Part shown: one piece after another, positions 1-11,519 of the stretch
Layout of the letters: each line of letters starts with the position of its first letter
How positions within the stretch are numbered: position 1 is the first letter of the stretch
NCBI RefSeq assembly: GCF_947507565.1
Contig: NC_089175.1
Location: 2,035,733-2,099,732 of the forward strand
Length of the DNA: 64,000 bases
Reading direction: 5' to 3'
Origin: Oscarella lobularis
Lineage: Eukaryota > Porifera > Homoscleromorpha > Homosclerophorida > Oscarellidae
Translations under genes and position numbers: made by a program
The notes under the pieces: model-generated
Told to the model about the DNA's origin: nothing
Databases searched by the model: none
Seen by the model: the letters and a program-made list of their open reading frames with translations, nothing else

Positions 1-643
1 GAATCATCTCCATTGCAATGATCCATCCGTTATTCATCTTGACTTGAAGCTCAGGAACGTTCTGTATCGTCGTGTTGGCGCCAGGGGGACTGCCGAGTTC
101 TCATGCAAGGTTATTGTCTCCTCAAAGAAACAAGCTCGGTTTTTTATTGATTTATTAGCTTTGCGATTTTGGGTTGGCTAAAATGGCTGAAATCAGCTCA
201 GTCACGAAAGAACGCGACGAATCGAACTACCCGTCCGGAACTCCAGCACATATAGCTCCAGAAAGGTACAATCCTATACCGTACTCTGAAGGGGATGCGT
301 CAGAAAAGACGGAGGTGGCCAAAAAATCCGATGTCTATAGTTACGGAGTCATTCTGTGGGAGATTCAAGAACGCAGACCGTTACTTGAAAGTATGCTATA
401 ATAATAATAATTAACAATTGAATTATTTATTGCAAATGAGTGCGTTTTTCTGTAGATGAACATGTTGTTATGAAGCATACGTTCAGTAAGGAAGGGCGTC
501 AACTGCCCAGAGTCGGAAGACCGGCTCCTGCGTGGTTTACAGCACTTTCCATTAGGTGTGCTGTGCAAGATCCTGCTAATCGACCTTCGTTTAGTGATAT
601 CCTTGCCACATTTTCCCGAGAATCGTCAAGTACAGTTTTGTAG
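1..643 (+). CDS. RIPK/TKL-like protein kinase domain, 3' end only (runs off left edge)
   Basis: C-terminal half of a protein kinase domain in three exons (1-109, 159-390, 456-643; 49 and 65 nt introns). The catalytic loop reads HLDLKLRNVL with its Asp codon at 41-43. Exon 2 opens with LCDFGLAK, so the Mg-binding Asp of DFG is present. The activation segment ends GTPAHIAPERY where its paralogue at 26 kb has GTPGYIAPERY. The C-lobe motifs SDVYSYGVILWE and DPANRPSFSDIL follow, then a TAG at 641-643. The catalytic residues visible here are intact, unlike the paralogue in the gene at 25439. That gene continues from the kinase into a ROCO module, while this one stops (SSSTVL), so it is either a free kinase or CARD-kinase protein, or a truncated duplicate. 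The N-lobe lies outside the window. Confidence 0.8.
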
Positions 644-1139
644 TTTTTATTTTAGAGGTTTGAATTTCGTGTTTGTACGTCATTTTTTTTCGTTGCTAGG
701 AAAGAAATTTTTATGCTGACGCAATTAATTGCAAGCACTATGGATCAGCGAGAGAGCGTATCGAGGAACCGGAGGACGAGATAACGACAACGTTACGTCG
801 AACACGGAGAACAGCTAAAGAGGGAATTCTAATGTAAACAAATCGCGTAGTATCACGCGCGTTTGGGGACTCGAGATCCTGTAGAATACTCATGATGGAC
901 GACCCCAAATGCATGGAAGGCATTTCGTGGTCCTGTGTTTTCCCGTTTCTCTCCTTAGACTAGATGACGATGTTCTAAGCGGCCTCGATGGCTAACTTTG
1001 CTTTCACCCACATTTATATGCGCTGCACTTTAGCTGAACTACTGTACCGGTATTCGCTGAGAATTTCCGGATAACAATCATAGCATCGTACATTGTTTAG
1101 ATGAACGACAGCGCTTGATTATTGACTTCCTCCTAAAGC
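644..1139 (+). pseudogene. Relic of a receptor-gene unit (kinase 3' flank, CARD start, Death tail)
   Basis: No intact gene. The sequence after the kinase stop (about 700-860) recurs after other kinase tails or USP fragments at about 24200, 36770 and 41300. At 893 a degenerate CARD start reads MMDDPKC, compared with MADPKWK in the gene at 36968. It is followed directly by DDDVLSGLDG-stop (961-990), matching the C-terminus of type I Death exons (DDDVLRGFNV). This looks like a CARD-to-Death gene collapsed by an internal deletion. Confidence 0.6.
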
Positions 1140-1256
1140 GATTGATACTGTAGACGGGAAACGTGTATGATCACGAGAGGAGTACAGTAGGATGATACGA
1201 ATCACGTGCGCTTGGGGAAAGCCGTCCAATCCCCGAGTAGACCTCTGAGGTTCATC
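1140..1256 (+). promoter_or_regulatory. Conserved leader module of TIR/CARD-TIR genes
   Basis: This leader, ending in TCACGTGCGCTTGGGG and a run to CTCATCATGGCC, is repeated before the start codons at 1257, 5617, 20490, 21819 and 34038. A truncated form precedes 32709 and an orphan copy lies at 10852-10940. It contains an E-box CACGTG. Conservation could reflect regulation, 5'UTR function or simply recent duplication. No TATA box is evident. Confidence 0.45.
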
Positions 1257-4200
1257 ATGGCCGACCCCAAGTGGAAAACACTTACTCGAGCGCAGGCTGA
1301 TGTTGTTCTTTATCTGAGCAACATTCTAGGCGGTTCTCTTCTCGATTCACTTCTGGCAGAGGAACTTCTGACCGAGGCGAACTACGAGAAGCTTCGAAAA
1401 ATGAGAGAAACCAAAATTGATAATGAAGTAGCGCAGGAGCTGGTTGTAATGCTCAAAAAAACGCCTCCAGGAAGTTACGACAAGTTTTGCGAAGTGCTCC
1501 GTGGTGTGGATGGAGGAAAGGATGTTTACGATAGACTTAAGAAACAAGAAGGTGCGTCTAAACTTTCACAGAGACATCATGCAATTTGTTTCTGTTTTTC
1601 CTAGCCAAAGAGTCATCCGAACAATCTGATGAGCTGAGTCGAGAGCTTATCAAGCAGAAGCTTCCTTCGGTTGAGGCCGAGTATGCGAAACGTGAAAAAC
1701 CCGACGATTGGGTATACGATGTCTTTCTGAGCTTCTTCGGCGCTGGATCAAGAGCCTTCTGCCGTCAAGTGCGCGACGAACTTCAGTCTAAAGGATTGAA
1801 AGTGTTCTTCGACGAGGGAAGCATTGCAGGAGGTAGTCCCATTGTTCCGGTCTTGCTCAAAGCACTTGGAGAATCCAAATACGTTGCCGTCTTCTTGACG
1901 CACGAAATGAAAGGATCCTCTCATCCTGAAGCCGAAGCAACGGTCGCCCTGAAAGTTCATGGAGCCCGCGGCCGCCTACTTCCCTTGTTTCACACCATGT
2001 CTCCTGAGGAGTGTTGTGATGCCGACATCTTCGTCTACTTACCGGGTTCAGATGAAAAGCTTTACCAAATGATTGCTAACATTGTTGGCAAGAATCTGCA
2101 GAAAGAAAAGAAGGAAGACAAAGTCAATACAGCCGCTCGTTTTATTCTTAAATCTATGAAATTTGAAATAAAAGAAATGGACATCGATCGTAGACGAGTA
2201 AGAGATGTTGTACTCACGTTTTATTCGGTCTAATTTATTTGTTATCTAAATAGGCGTTCCGTCAGGAAGCAATAGGTGAGCAATGACGATATAGGCATAT
2301 TTGACGTCTGCTTTTTAGAAATCCTGAGAAGAAAACCTACCTTACGAGAAGTAAACAAACTGAGTAAAGAACTTGCTACTACTTGGAAGCCAATTGCTCG
2401 ACGTCTGTCAGTTCCTGGTATCACTAGCGATATGATCGAAAGGAACTACGCGAATGACGCCCGAGAGCAGGCTTACCAAGCTCTACAGCAGTGGATGCAG
2501 CAGGCGTCAGAGTCTGCAACCGTGGAAACACTGTGCAGAGCCCTTAGCGAGGAAGGTCAGAGTGCTATCGCTGCAAACGTTTTTTCTACTACACTGACTG
2601 CTTCTGGTATACTTGAGGTTTGGATTACCGTGCGGACGTTCTATTGTTTCTCTTAGCTATTGATGAGGCAATGTACCAGAAAGCTCTTGCTTCTGGCAAC
2701 GTTCCCGTCAATCGATATCGCGTGATGGTGGTTGGTCAAGATGGCGCCGGGAAATCATGCTTGATTGACTCTTTCTTGGGTCGTCCTTTCAAAGCCCGAA
2801 ATCCAAGCACGGACGGCATTGCTATTCACGCGGCCGTGACTGCAGCAGAAGGAAAGGAGGGTCAGCACACGTGGACGGAACATGACAAGGAGCAACATTT
2901 AAACAATTTGTTTGCAGCTGGATATGCGATTACGAAGGAAGATCAAGTTGTTATTCCTTACTCTTACGCAATCACGTTTAATTTAATTTTTATATTAGGA
3001 TTCAAACCCGACGGAGGCAGCTTCTCATGCAAAGCGACCGAGATTGGAGCCTGCTGAAAGTCCGGAAGACATCGATGTAAGTGAGAAAAGTCTCCATTTA
3101 ATGTGTGTATAAGTTTTGTCTTTTTCTCAGGAATTTGATCAGCACGCTGAAAAACGAAAAGGAATGATTGCTGAATCGAAGACGGAGGATCCCCCTTCAG
3201 AAAAATATATGATGGCTTACTCGAAGTATCTCAAGTCAGATGAAGCTCTTGCCGCTCTAAGGAAATGTGAAGTCAATCAGAAGCTTCTCTGGGACTTGGG
3301 TGGGCAAGAAAGGTATTTAGCGTCCCACGCCGCTCTCATGCCCGCCGAGTCCGAGTATACGGTGTGCATGTATTTGCTGGTTATCGACATCAGCAAAGAT
3401 CTTAACGAAATGGCAACATCGTCTTTTCGTTCTGGAGAAGCTTCACCCCCCGATGTTCCTCTCGAATTATTGAACATTAAGTACAACAAGGATTTTCCTT
3501 GTCACTGGTTCACATCGATTGGCATTTGCCATCCTTCGGACGAGCGTTCTGAGTTTTATTTGGGGAAGGATTTGGATGTTCACTATCCCGCAATTCTAAT
3601 CGCCGCCACTCGCATTGATGAAGTGGAAAGAAGGTCAGATTCTGAGGACTTTCTTAACTCTCAAAACAAAGAGCTTCACAAATTAATTTACGACCTAAAA
3701 TGCGAAGATCACGTTGTGAAAAATGGAGAAGACCCACAAAACGAGCGATGGTTCTTTCCGGTCGATAATACAAAATCTGGGAAAACCGAAATTCGTTGCG
3801 AGGGAGTCAGAACAATCATGTCTAAACTTGACGGTTCCTCGAAACACTATTGGTCCGAGAAAAACAAAAGGCGTTCTATGCCAGTGAAATGGGTTCATTT
3901 TGAATTGTCACTTGTTATGAAAAAAGGAGAGAAAATCATAGGCGTTGACAGAGCAATTGAGATTTCTCGTCAGTCTAAAATTGATTCTGACGAAGAGGCG
4001 TTGTCAGCTTTGAAATTCATTCACAGCCTAGGTGCAATATTTTATTTCTGGGACGTAACCGAGCTGAAACAGTACGTCATTGTCAATCCTGAGTGGCTGA
4101 TTGACACTGTGGCAACGTTTGTAACGGCCAAAGAACCCACTGGTTACGGGCGCCATTGGCGAAGGCTTTGTGAAACAGGAGAAACTAGCAAAAATGTAGT

Positions 4201-5368
4201 GCTGAAAAAACTTGAGGAATTAAATGTTAAGTCCAGAGATCAAAAAGATTCAGTACTTAACGTGCTAAATATGCTGGACATTATATGCGAATCGCCTGAA
4301 GATTCCTCAACACTCTTGATTCCGTGCATGGTCACGAAAATGCCAACGGAATCTTTGGTGTGGGAAGAGTACAGTCCGTCACAAAAGTTCCCTCCACCCA
4401 TCGTCATTTTCCCCGACGAAGTACAGACAATTCCCGAAGGATTTTTTTTTCGAATTGTGACGAAATTCGCTCGCAAGTACCCGGGCGCGCGCGAGCTTTC
4501 TCGGAATCGCAGTATATTTAGAATAGGCAACAGTAATCTCAAGCTGGAACTATTATACTATGACAGAGGCACTTGTTTGATCGTTTCAATGACCGGCGAA
4601 GGGGACATGGAGAATGCAGTGTCATCGGTTCCGAAATCGGCTCCTGAAATTAGAGAATTCGTTGCTGACAGCGTTGAAGGCGCGAAGAAACGAGGAATGA
4701 GCGGATTGAAGCTCGCGTATTACTGGCAAGTAGCTAATAAGCGCGTCTTTGAGTCACATGTCGACACTGGCAAGGCAAGTTGTCGACTGCCGCGCAATGG
4801 CTCTTTAGTCACGGTGCAACTGCGTGATCGCGGAGTCTGTAGTCCCGGTCCGCCGGATTCACTCTTTTGCGTATCCAAGGTGGGGGACGTCTGTTCGACG
4901 AAAGAACAGCGAGAATTTGTGCATCGCTGGTACAAGAAAGAGGTGCAAATAATTTAACAGCTAGTTCATCGATCATAATATATGCTTGTTTAGAATCTTT
5001 CCTCTTCTGAAGGTCCAGTTTGCTGCTTAGAATTGATATTTGTTTTTGACATTTGTTTTGCAGAAACGCTGAAAAGAAAACCTACCCCCCAAGAGCTAAA
5101 TAAACTGAGTGCAGAAATTGCTACTGAGTGGAGGCCTATTGCTCGATGTCTGCTGTCATTTCCTGACGCGACAATCGGTCAAATTGAAAAGGACTACGCG
5201 AATGTCCGAGAGCAGGCTTACCAATGCCTCCGAGAATGGATGCTGCAGGAGTCAGAGTCTGCAACCGTGGAAACGCTGTGCAGAGCTCTTTGCAGCGAAG
5301 GTAAGAAAGCTGTCGCGGCAAAACATTTTAAACTAGACGACGACGTTCTAAGGGGCTTCAATGTCTAA
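1257..5368 (+). CDS. CARD-TIR-Death-Roc-COR-Death receptor/adaptor
   Basis: Hand-spliced model: 1257-1551, 1605-2197, 2254-2275, 2319-2606, 2657-2946, 2999-3076, 3131-4942, 4994-5012, 5064-5368. The sum is 3702 nt, in frame, giving 1233 aa. The order is CARD (1-98), plant-like TIR (about 134-270, YDVFLSF, then SSHPEAEATVAL with a candidate catalytic Glu), Death type I (about 297-399), Roc GTPase (P-loop GQDGAGKS 426-433; DLGGQE 577-582; AATRIDE as a THxD-like guanine motif), COR (about 774-1080) and a second type I Death (1133-1233). Known family logic: CARD and Death make homotypic contacts, TIRs scaffold or cleave NAD, and Roc-COR is a dimerising GTPase switch. A cytosolic signalling platform is inferred; no signal peptide or membrane segment is seen. 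Two micro-exons (22 and 19 nt) carry the phase between cassettes. The ATG at 1257 matches the MADPKW starts of sister CARDs. The least certain junctions are the GTTGTT donor at 2947 and the 19-nt exon. Confidence 0.82.
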
Positions 5369-5469
5369 TGTTTGCATTCACGCACATTTGTATGCGCTGA
5401 ACTTTAGTTTGACTACTGTTTTAGCTAAGACTTTCCAGATAGCGATCATAGCATCATATACTGTGTCGC

Positions 5470-5616
5470 GATTGATAGACGGTGTATGATTTTACGAGAG
5501 GAGTTGCGATAATACAGGAAGTCGAAGAGGAACTCGAAAGCAAAACGAATCGCCCAGTATCACGTGCGCTTGGGGAACGCATTCCAATCCCCGAGAGAAG
5601 ACCTCTGAGGCTCATC
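5470..5616 (+). promoter_or_regulatory. Leader module, TIR-Death gene
   Basis: Copy of the conserved leader seen before other TIR genes, with TATCACGTGCGCTTGGGG and GGGGAACGCATTCCAATCCCC-type inverted GGGGA/TCCCC halves. It is nearly identical to 20343-20489. It holds no gene of its own, although short frames cross it. Confidence 0.45.
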
Positions 5617-7184
5617 ATGGCTGGACTTATCAAAGAAGAAGGTTCTTCTAAACTTTCGGAGAGACATCATGCAGTTGTTTTCTGTTCTTTTCTTAGCCGG
5701 AAATGCATCTGATGAGCTGAGCCGGGAGCTCATAGAGAAACAACTTCCTTCGGTTAGGGTCGAGTATGAGAAACGAGAAAAGAACGACGATTGGGTATAC
5801 GACATCTTTCTGAGCTTCTCGGGGAAGGGATCGCGAGTCTTCTGTCGTCAAGTGTGCGACAGGCTGGAGTCTGCCGGAGCAAAGGTGTTCCTCGACGAGG
5901 AGATTGAAGGGGGTAGTCACATTGTTCCAGTGTTGCTGGAGGCGCTTGGACAATCCAAATACGTTGCCGTCTTCTTGACGCACGAAATGAAAGGATCCTC
6001 TCATCCTGAAGCCGAAGCAACGGTCGCCTTGAAAGTTCATGGAGCCCGCGACCGTCTGCTTCCCTTTTTTCACACCATGTCTCCTGAAGAGTGTCAAGAT
6101 GCCGACATCTCTGTCTACTTGCCAGGCTCAGATGAAAAGCTGTATCAAATGATTGCTAAAATTGTTGGCAGGAATCTGCAGAAAGAAAAGGAGGAAGACA
6201 AAGTCAATGCAGCAGCTCATTATATACTTAAATCTATGAAATTTGCAGTAGAAGAAACGGACACCGACGGTGGACGAGTAAAAGGTGAGCATTGACGGTA
6301 GTATACACCTCGTCTAGTCTTGACAAGTCCAATGACATTTGATTAGCTGATTGCAATTAACTGTGCATGGTGGTCGTCCGGTCTGCGCAGTGGCGGATCC
6401 AGGGGGGGGTCCATGGGGTCCATGGATCCCCCCTTTGAGCAGAAAAAAAATTTTTTTAAAGTAAAATTGAAGTAAACGCAGTGATTTTGTATGTGGGAAG
6501 CCACTTAAGATTAAGGTTAGGGTTAGGGAGAGGAGATTTAGCCGATGAAAGTTAATTAGACACCTCATCGTGCTTGCTGACTGGTCTAAGGCAACGCCCT
6601 GATGAAAATATCTCGTGAAATTTGCAAAAAAGTTTAACTGACAACATTTTTGCAGATTTGCGCGAGAAAAATTAAACTAAGGTTTATTTTAAAGGACCAT
6701 TATACTTGAATAATGAAACTGTGTAGATGTTAAAATGCAACGAAAATGCGCCAATGTGGGCGTGGTCGGTAAAAATTTTTCGCGCGCGCCTTTGGCGCGC
6801 GCAACCTCTCTCATAGACCCCCCGTTGCTCGAATCCTAGATCCGCCACTGCCAGTGCGTACTCAATTTTAGCTGCTTTCCAGGATTGCTGCAGGAAGAAA
6901 TTCAAGAGAAACATCTAAGGGCTGTTTACTTGAAAATTCAGGCGTTCTGGAAGCGCGTTGCTCGGGAGCTGGGTTTACCTCAGTATGAGATCAAGTCTTG
7001 TGAGCGCTCTCATTCATTTGACGAAGAAAGGTGCTATGCAATGTTGCAAAAATGGAAAACGAGACAGAAGGGTAAAGGAAAAGTTTGGGATTTGGCTTCT
7101 GCAATATATAAGGCAGAGCTGGAAGGCGTTGTAGAGGAAGTCTACGGCGAGAGCGTGCTGAAAGCATTGCAATCTGGCAATTAA
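5617..7184 (+). CDS. TIR-Death protein
   Basis: Exons 5617-5641, 5697-6284 and 6883-7184 sum to 915 nt (304 aa). Exon 1 encodes only MAGLIKEE plus one base, which corresponds to the first and last residues of the 98-aa CARD exon in sister genes. This gene therefore looks like a CARD-TIR-Death gene whose CARD was deleted while the phase-1 donor was kept. The TIR (about 35-170) has YDIFLSFSGKGSR, then FLDEEIEGGS lacking one Ser present in other copies, then HPEAEATVAL. The Death domain is type II (LLQEEIQEKH to ALQSGN), joined through a phase-1 acceptor at 6882. Intron 2 is 598 nt because a hAT-like MITE sits in it; the same intron is 152 nt in the gene at 21819. The Death-TIR pairing recalls MyD88 in reverse order, but orthology is not implied. 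Confidence 0.8.
6388..6850. mobile_element. hAT-like MITE in intron of TIR-Death gene
   Basis: A 463-bp insertion bounded by inverted ends CAGTGGCGGATCCAGG and CCTAGATCCGCCACTG (15 of 16 matching), the CAG...CTG type typical of hAT elements. The empty site is visible in the paralogous introns at about 22880 and 35095. It holds no coding frame. A clean 8-bp target duplication is not seen, only a shared TGCG at both borders. It contains short TTAGGGTTAGGG runs that are not telomeric. Confidence 0.75.
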
Positions 7185-7289
7185 AGTGGTCACATTAGTA
7201 TCTCACCTTTTGTATCCTAAAAACATCCACAATTTTTTTCAAAATTTGCATCCGGGACTGCGCTACAACTTCGAGAAAAAAACGCGACG

Positions 7290-9016
7290 ATGACGGGCCA
7301 GCACGACGGTCTGTCCGGGCAGACACAGGTCAGACAGCCTAGCGGGCCAAACTATCTTTCGTCTAACGACACTTTAGAGGGAAGATCTTAGTAGTCTGCA
7401 AGAAATCCTCGGCATTGACGAAGAGCAAGCGCTAAAGCTGTACCAGGTCGGCTAAGAGCTCTTCCAGAGAAGCGAAAAACAGTTCTAAGACGCGCAGGAA
7501 AACGAGAAGAGCGTAACGAAGGCGATCGAAGCGATGACAGCGAAGCAAGAGAACGAAGAACCGCTTCGAAGCGCCTACGGCGACACCGTCGTCGTGGAAA
7601 TCGTCGACGGAAACGTCGCAATTAGCAATCGAGGCTCGAAAAGTGAAAAAGGAAGAGCCGAAGCCGACTCTCATCGATTTGACGTCGACGGAAGACGGCG
7701 ACGACGATGTCCAGAGAGCGATCGCATTGAGCCTTCAAGACGCCGTAAGACATGAGGGGGTTAGAGATAGATACACGCTCCATGTCTTAGTACAGAAACA
7801 GTCTCACAGATAAAAGTACTGACTGACTGACTGACTGTATCTCGTTAGTGAATTATTCTATTCGTCGAAATAGGTATTTATTCTTTATCCATAGAGTCAT
7901 ATTAGTGGAGCTCCTCTGTCTCGAGAAGACCAAGATTTGAGCAGGTTACAAACTTCCCCTAGACAAAAACTCAATCGTGAACTGTTGCCTCTCCAAAGAG
8001 CTGTCGAGGCTAGCATGGCTGATACAAAAGGCGGCTCGACACGCCGGCGCCGATACGACTCCCTCTTGCTTCACATCGATCCTCTGAATCCCCACGAGAG
8101 AATCCGCGACGGAGCCAATCCGGTGGGAATCAAAAACGTTGGGAATACGTGTTGGTTTAGTGCCGTCGTTCAGGTAGATAAAATAACAATCGAATTAGAT
8201 TAAATAATTGGGGAGTTTTGATGTTTCATAGTCGTTGTATCATCTTCCCGTTTTTCGTAACGTCTTGCTGCACGCGAATCTTGACGATGCACGCGTCGTC
8301 AATGGCGAAGTGCCGGAGAGCGAACGAGACCAAGCATTGAGTCCGGCCGTGGCATTCGTAAAGGAGCTGAGAGACCTATTTGCACTCCTACTGGGAAGTC
8401 GACGAAAGTACGTCGATCCAACAAAAGCAGTACAGGTAAGAGAAAATTAATTAATCACTATATATTTAGTAATTGTGTCGTTAGAAACTCAAATCTACGT
8501 TCGCTTCCTCCGCATCTAACACAGCCTATCAGCAGGTAAGTAGAACCGTTCCTAATATTCCTAACAAACTTAAACTGTATGTTCTCAGGATGTAAGCGAG
8601 TTTAACCATCTTCTCATGGAATGGCTCGAGGAAGCGTTCAAGACCGATTCTCCCGCCTTGAACCCGATCCTCGAACTCTTCTACGGTAAATTCTCCACGA
8701 CGGGCATGAACGAGGGTAAGGAATTTAAAACGGACGGCCCGTTCGGCGCCCGTTCGCTTCAAGTCGGCGGTTTTCCCAATCTCCACGCGAGTCTCGACGG
8801 ATCGATGGTCCAGCGCGAAATCGAGCCCGTCAACGCAAGCAGCGGCGACGGCAACGGCGGTTCGGATGACGTCAAATCGGAACAGGAGACGTGGTTTCGT
8901 CATTTGTCGCCCGTTCTCATATTGGAATTGTCGCGATTCGAGTTCAGTCCCACCGAAGGTAAAACGAAGAAGATACACGATAGGGTCGCCTTTGATGAAG
9001 TGCTCTACATGGATAG
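7290..9016 (+). pseudogene. USP25/28-like deubiquitinase, 5' half copy 1
   Basis: Duplicate of the first exons of the intact USP gene at 50047. Recognisable pieces are MTGQHDGLSGQTQ, the LQEILGIDEEQALKLYQ region, the Cys box [11 protein letters not shown] (8133-8172), RRKYVDPTKAVQ, and QQ/DVSEFNHLL onward to VLYMDR. An 8-nt deletion near 7588 shifts the frame of the acidic/UIM-like exon. The donor after the last exon is ATAG/ATAG instead of ATAG/GTAG, and no His-box exons follow. It is therefore a non-functional fragment, left by a segmental duplication that copied the receptor gene plus the 5' half of the neighbouring USP gene. Confidence 0.85.
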
Positions 9017-9049
9017 ATAGCCTTCCACAGAAAATAAAACTTCAGAACG

Positions 9050-9893
9050 CAGGATAATTTCCGTGGTGCCAACTTGGGATTACGTGTTGGCTTAGCGCCG
9101 TCACTCAGGTAGGATAACACCCGAATCAGATTAAATAATTAAAGAATTTTATATACCGTTTAGTCATTATATCATCTTCCCGTTTTTTGTCTGGGCGCAC
9201 ACGAGTCATGACGACGCGCCGGAGAACGAATGAGACCAGGCATTGAGTCCCGCCGTACGTGGCGTTTGCATAGGAGCTGATGGACATATTTTGCAGTCCT
9301 ACTGGACAGTTGACGAAAGTATGTTGATCCCACAAAAGCGGCACAGGTAAGAGAAGATTAACTAATTAATTAATTAAATTATTAATTGTATAATACAGTA
9401 TTTTAATACCTAGTGTTGGTAGAATCTATCTTCGCCTCCTCTGCATCTAACACAGCCTATCAGCAGGCAAGTAGAACCCTCTCATTATACCCACTATTCG
9501 TCTTGACTTGAAGCTCACAAGAAGTTCTGTATTGTCAATTAATTCAAAGGAGATGGGTCAGTAAAGACAGATGTGGTCAGAAAATCGGATGCACTCACAG
9601 TGTTCACGGAACTTAATTAAGCGTTTCTAGAAGCCCGGATGTTTACACGTGGTCTTGTTCTCATCGACTCTCGAGAAACGTTTCGTACGCTGCGACTGCG
9701 AGCTTTGCCAAACGATAACTCTGATCGACCGAAAGAGAAGCGCTGTTAACAGTCAAGAAACCAATGTCACTGTCAGGTAGAGCGGTCTAAATCCTACTCA
9801 CACTTTTCCAAAGCTCCGGACAGTGAGGCTCCGGACAGTGAGGTAGGCCTATTTTGGGAACAAGTCTAATCGCTCTTTCTCATGCAGGTTTTG
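9050..9893 (+). pseudogene. Degenerate USP exons plus kinase relic
   Basis: No intact gene. Worn versions of three USP exons are visible: the Cys-box exon (about 9060-9110), the RDQA..YVDP exon (about 9165-9347) and the exon ending ACAGCCTATCAGCAG (about 9420-9466). At 9500-9600 traces of the kinase catalytic loop (CTTGACTTGAAGCTCA) and of KSDV appear. The stretch 9625-9780 recurs at 42225-42375. These decayed copies are older than the neighbouring USP fragments. Confidence 0.6.
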
Positions 9894-10851
9894 ACCGAAA
9901 TCCGAACACTGCAGAACTGCTCCAGTTGTCAAAGCGAATAGTGGCTAGATGGAATTGAGCGAAGCAGAAATGGAAGCGAATGGCCTTGACATCAGACAAG
10001 CGTATCAAATGCTACAAACTTGGCAGAGAAAAAAGGGCCCGGCTGCGACAGTCAGAGATCTGGTTAGAGCCCTTTTAGAGGAAGGCATGAGACTCACGGC
10101 CGAGGAAGTATTTGGGACTCGGATTTACTCAGAGGGTTAGCTTAGATAATGGCTGTGCGTGCACAGGTCATTGTAACACTGTATTTATTTCTCGTAGATG
10201 ACATTGATGGGACCATTTACAAGCAAAATAATATTGATGAAGATATTTACCAGAAAGCTCTTGCTTTTGGCTCAGTTCCCGTCAATCGATATCGCGTGAT
10301 GGTCGTTGGTCAAGATGGCGCGGGGAAATCGTGCTTGATTGACTCTTTCTTGGGTCGTCCCTTCAAAGCCAAAAACCCAAGTACGGACGGGGTTGCTATT
10401 CACATGGCCGTAACTGCAGCAGAAGGAAAGGAGGGTCAGCACACGTGGACGGAAGAGAATGACAAGGCGCAACATTTGAAGGATTTGCTTGCAGCTGGAT
10501 ATGTGTTTAAGAAAAAAGACCAAGTTGTTATACCAAATTTCACGCAATAACGTTTAATTAATTTTTGTGTTAGAAGTCAAACCCGACGGAGGCAGTTTCG
10601 AGATTGGAGCCTGCTGAACATACAACTGTAAGTATTGAAATCACTTGTAAATGCGTAATCTTTTTCCTTCTACTACTTAGGAATTTGACATAAAGAAACT
10701 TGCTGACTCGGAGTATCTCAAGTCAGATGAAGCTCTTGCTGCTCTCAAGAAATGTGAAGTCAACCAGAAGCTTCTCTGGGACTTGGGTGGGCAAGAAATG
10801 TACTTAGCATCCCACGCCGCTCTTATGCCCGCCGAGTCCGACTATACGTAG
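9894..10851 (+). pseudogene. Truncated Death-Roc (ROCO) pseudogene
   Basis: A Death domain lacking about eight residues with a frameshift near 9945 (RIVARWN, then ELSEAEMEANG in another frame), followed by Death helices to 10137. A phase-1 intron then leads to a Roc exon (10200-10528) with GQDGAGKS, and a further exon with DLGGQEMYLASHAALMPAESDYT. The sequence then breaks off at about 10848 and jumps straight into a receptor leader (AGACGGTGTATGATCTC). COR is absent, so this is a remnant of a Death-ROCO gene cut by recombination. It is closest to the ROCO module of the gene at 36968. Confidence 0.75.
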
Positions 10852-11519
10852 ACGGTGTATGATCTCACGAGAGGAGTTGCGATGATACAGGAAGTCGAAG
10901 AGGAACTCGAAAGCAAAACGAATCGCCCAGCATCACGTTCAACGTTTCGACGTTCAACTTCATTTGATTCATTGGAAGTTGTTGCATGCGCGTTTATCTG
11001 TGTGTTTGTCTTCTATATGGTGCTGGCGTCTCTCTTCTTACCGCAGATGTGTTTCTGATGTCTCTCTAAGTGCAGACTCGGTTCTCAGCGCACTATAAAA
11101 GTCTGACTCGAATACTCTACACGCAGCTTTTAATCTATTCAGTTATTTTGTCTCCCTCAAATACCAACCGCTACCCGGTAGTTTATCTTTTTCCTCTTCA
11201 TGCGTACGGAGCTGAGAGCCGTGCAAAACGAATGATTTTGATGCACAATGACGTCATGGACCAGATGACGCAAACCGAACGGAAGCGATTGAGAACAGTA
11301 AAACAATAGAAGGAAGTTTACATTTTTAGCTAAAGATCCTATTTACGTGCATACCACGGGAAACGTTTATAGTAATATTTGCATTTTAGTGACGTCAGCT
11401 TCCCTGACGACCAACGCAGTCACTAGGACTCTACGCAAGCACAACCTAATCACTTTAGCCTTTCGGAAGGCTATAAATTTGCGCTGCACGCTGGCATATT
11501 CACAGAAGTCCGCGTCAGA
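10852..11519 (+). other. Orphan leader module, then promoter of an interrupted secreted-protein gene
   Basis: 10852-10940 is the receptor leader without a receptor. From 10941 unrelated sequence begins, containing two TGACGTCA CRE-like sites (about 11249 and 11389) and a TATA box, CTATAAATTT, at 11471-11480. The TATA box lies 40-50 bp upstream of an ATG that opens a signal peptide (11520). No gene is seen between 10941 and 11519. Confidence 0.45.

Noticed and set aside
1586-2656. Separate TIR and Death genes as read from individual open frames
   Set aside because: Short GT-AG introns with matching phases join them to the CARD and ROCO exons. The apparent C-termini (VVLTFYSV, FYCFS) are intron readthrough.
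6505-6535. TTAGGGTTAGGG telomere-like run
   Set aside because: Only two units inside a MITE. The CCCTAACCTAACC stretch near 61085 is also too short and irregular for a telomere remnant.
7240-7290. Possible tRNA or small RNA genes in the intergenic spacers
   Set aside because: No cloverleaf with matching acceptor stem and T-loop could be drawn. The recurring spacer bases are part of the USP 5' flank.
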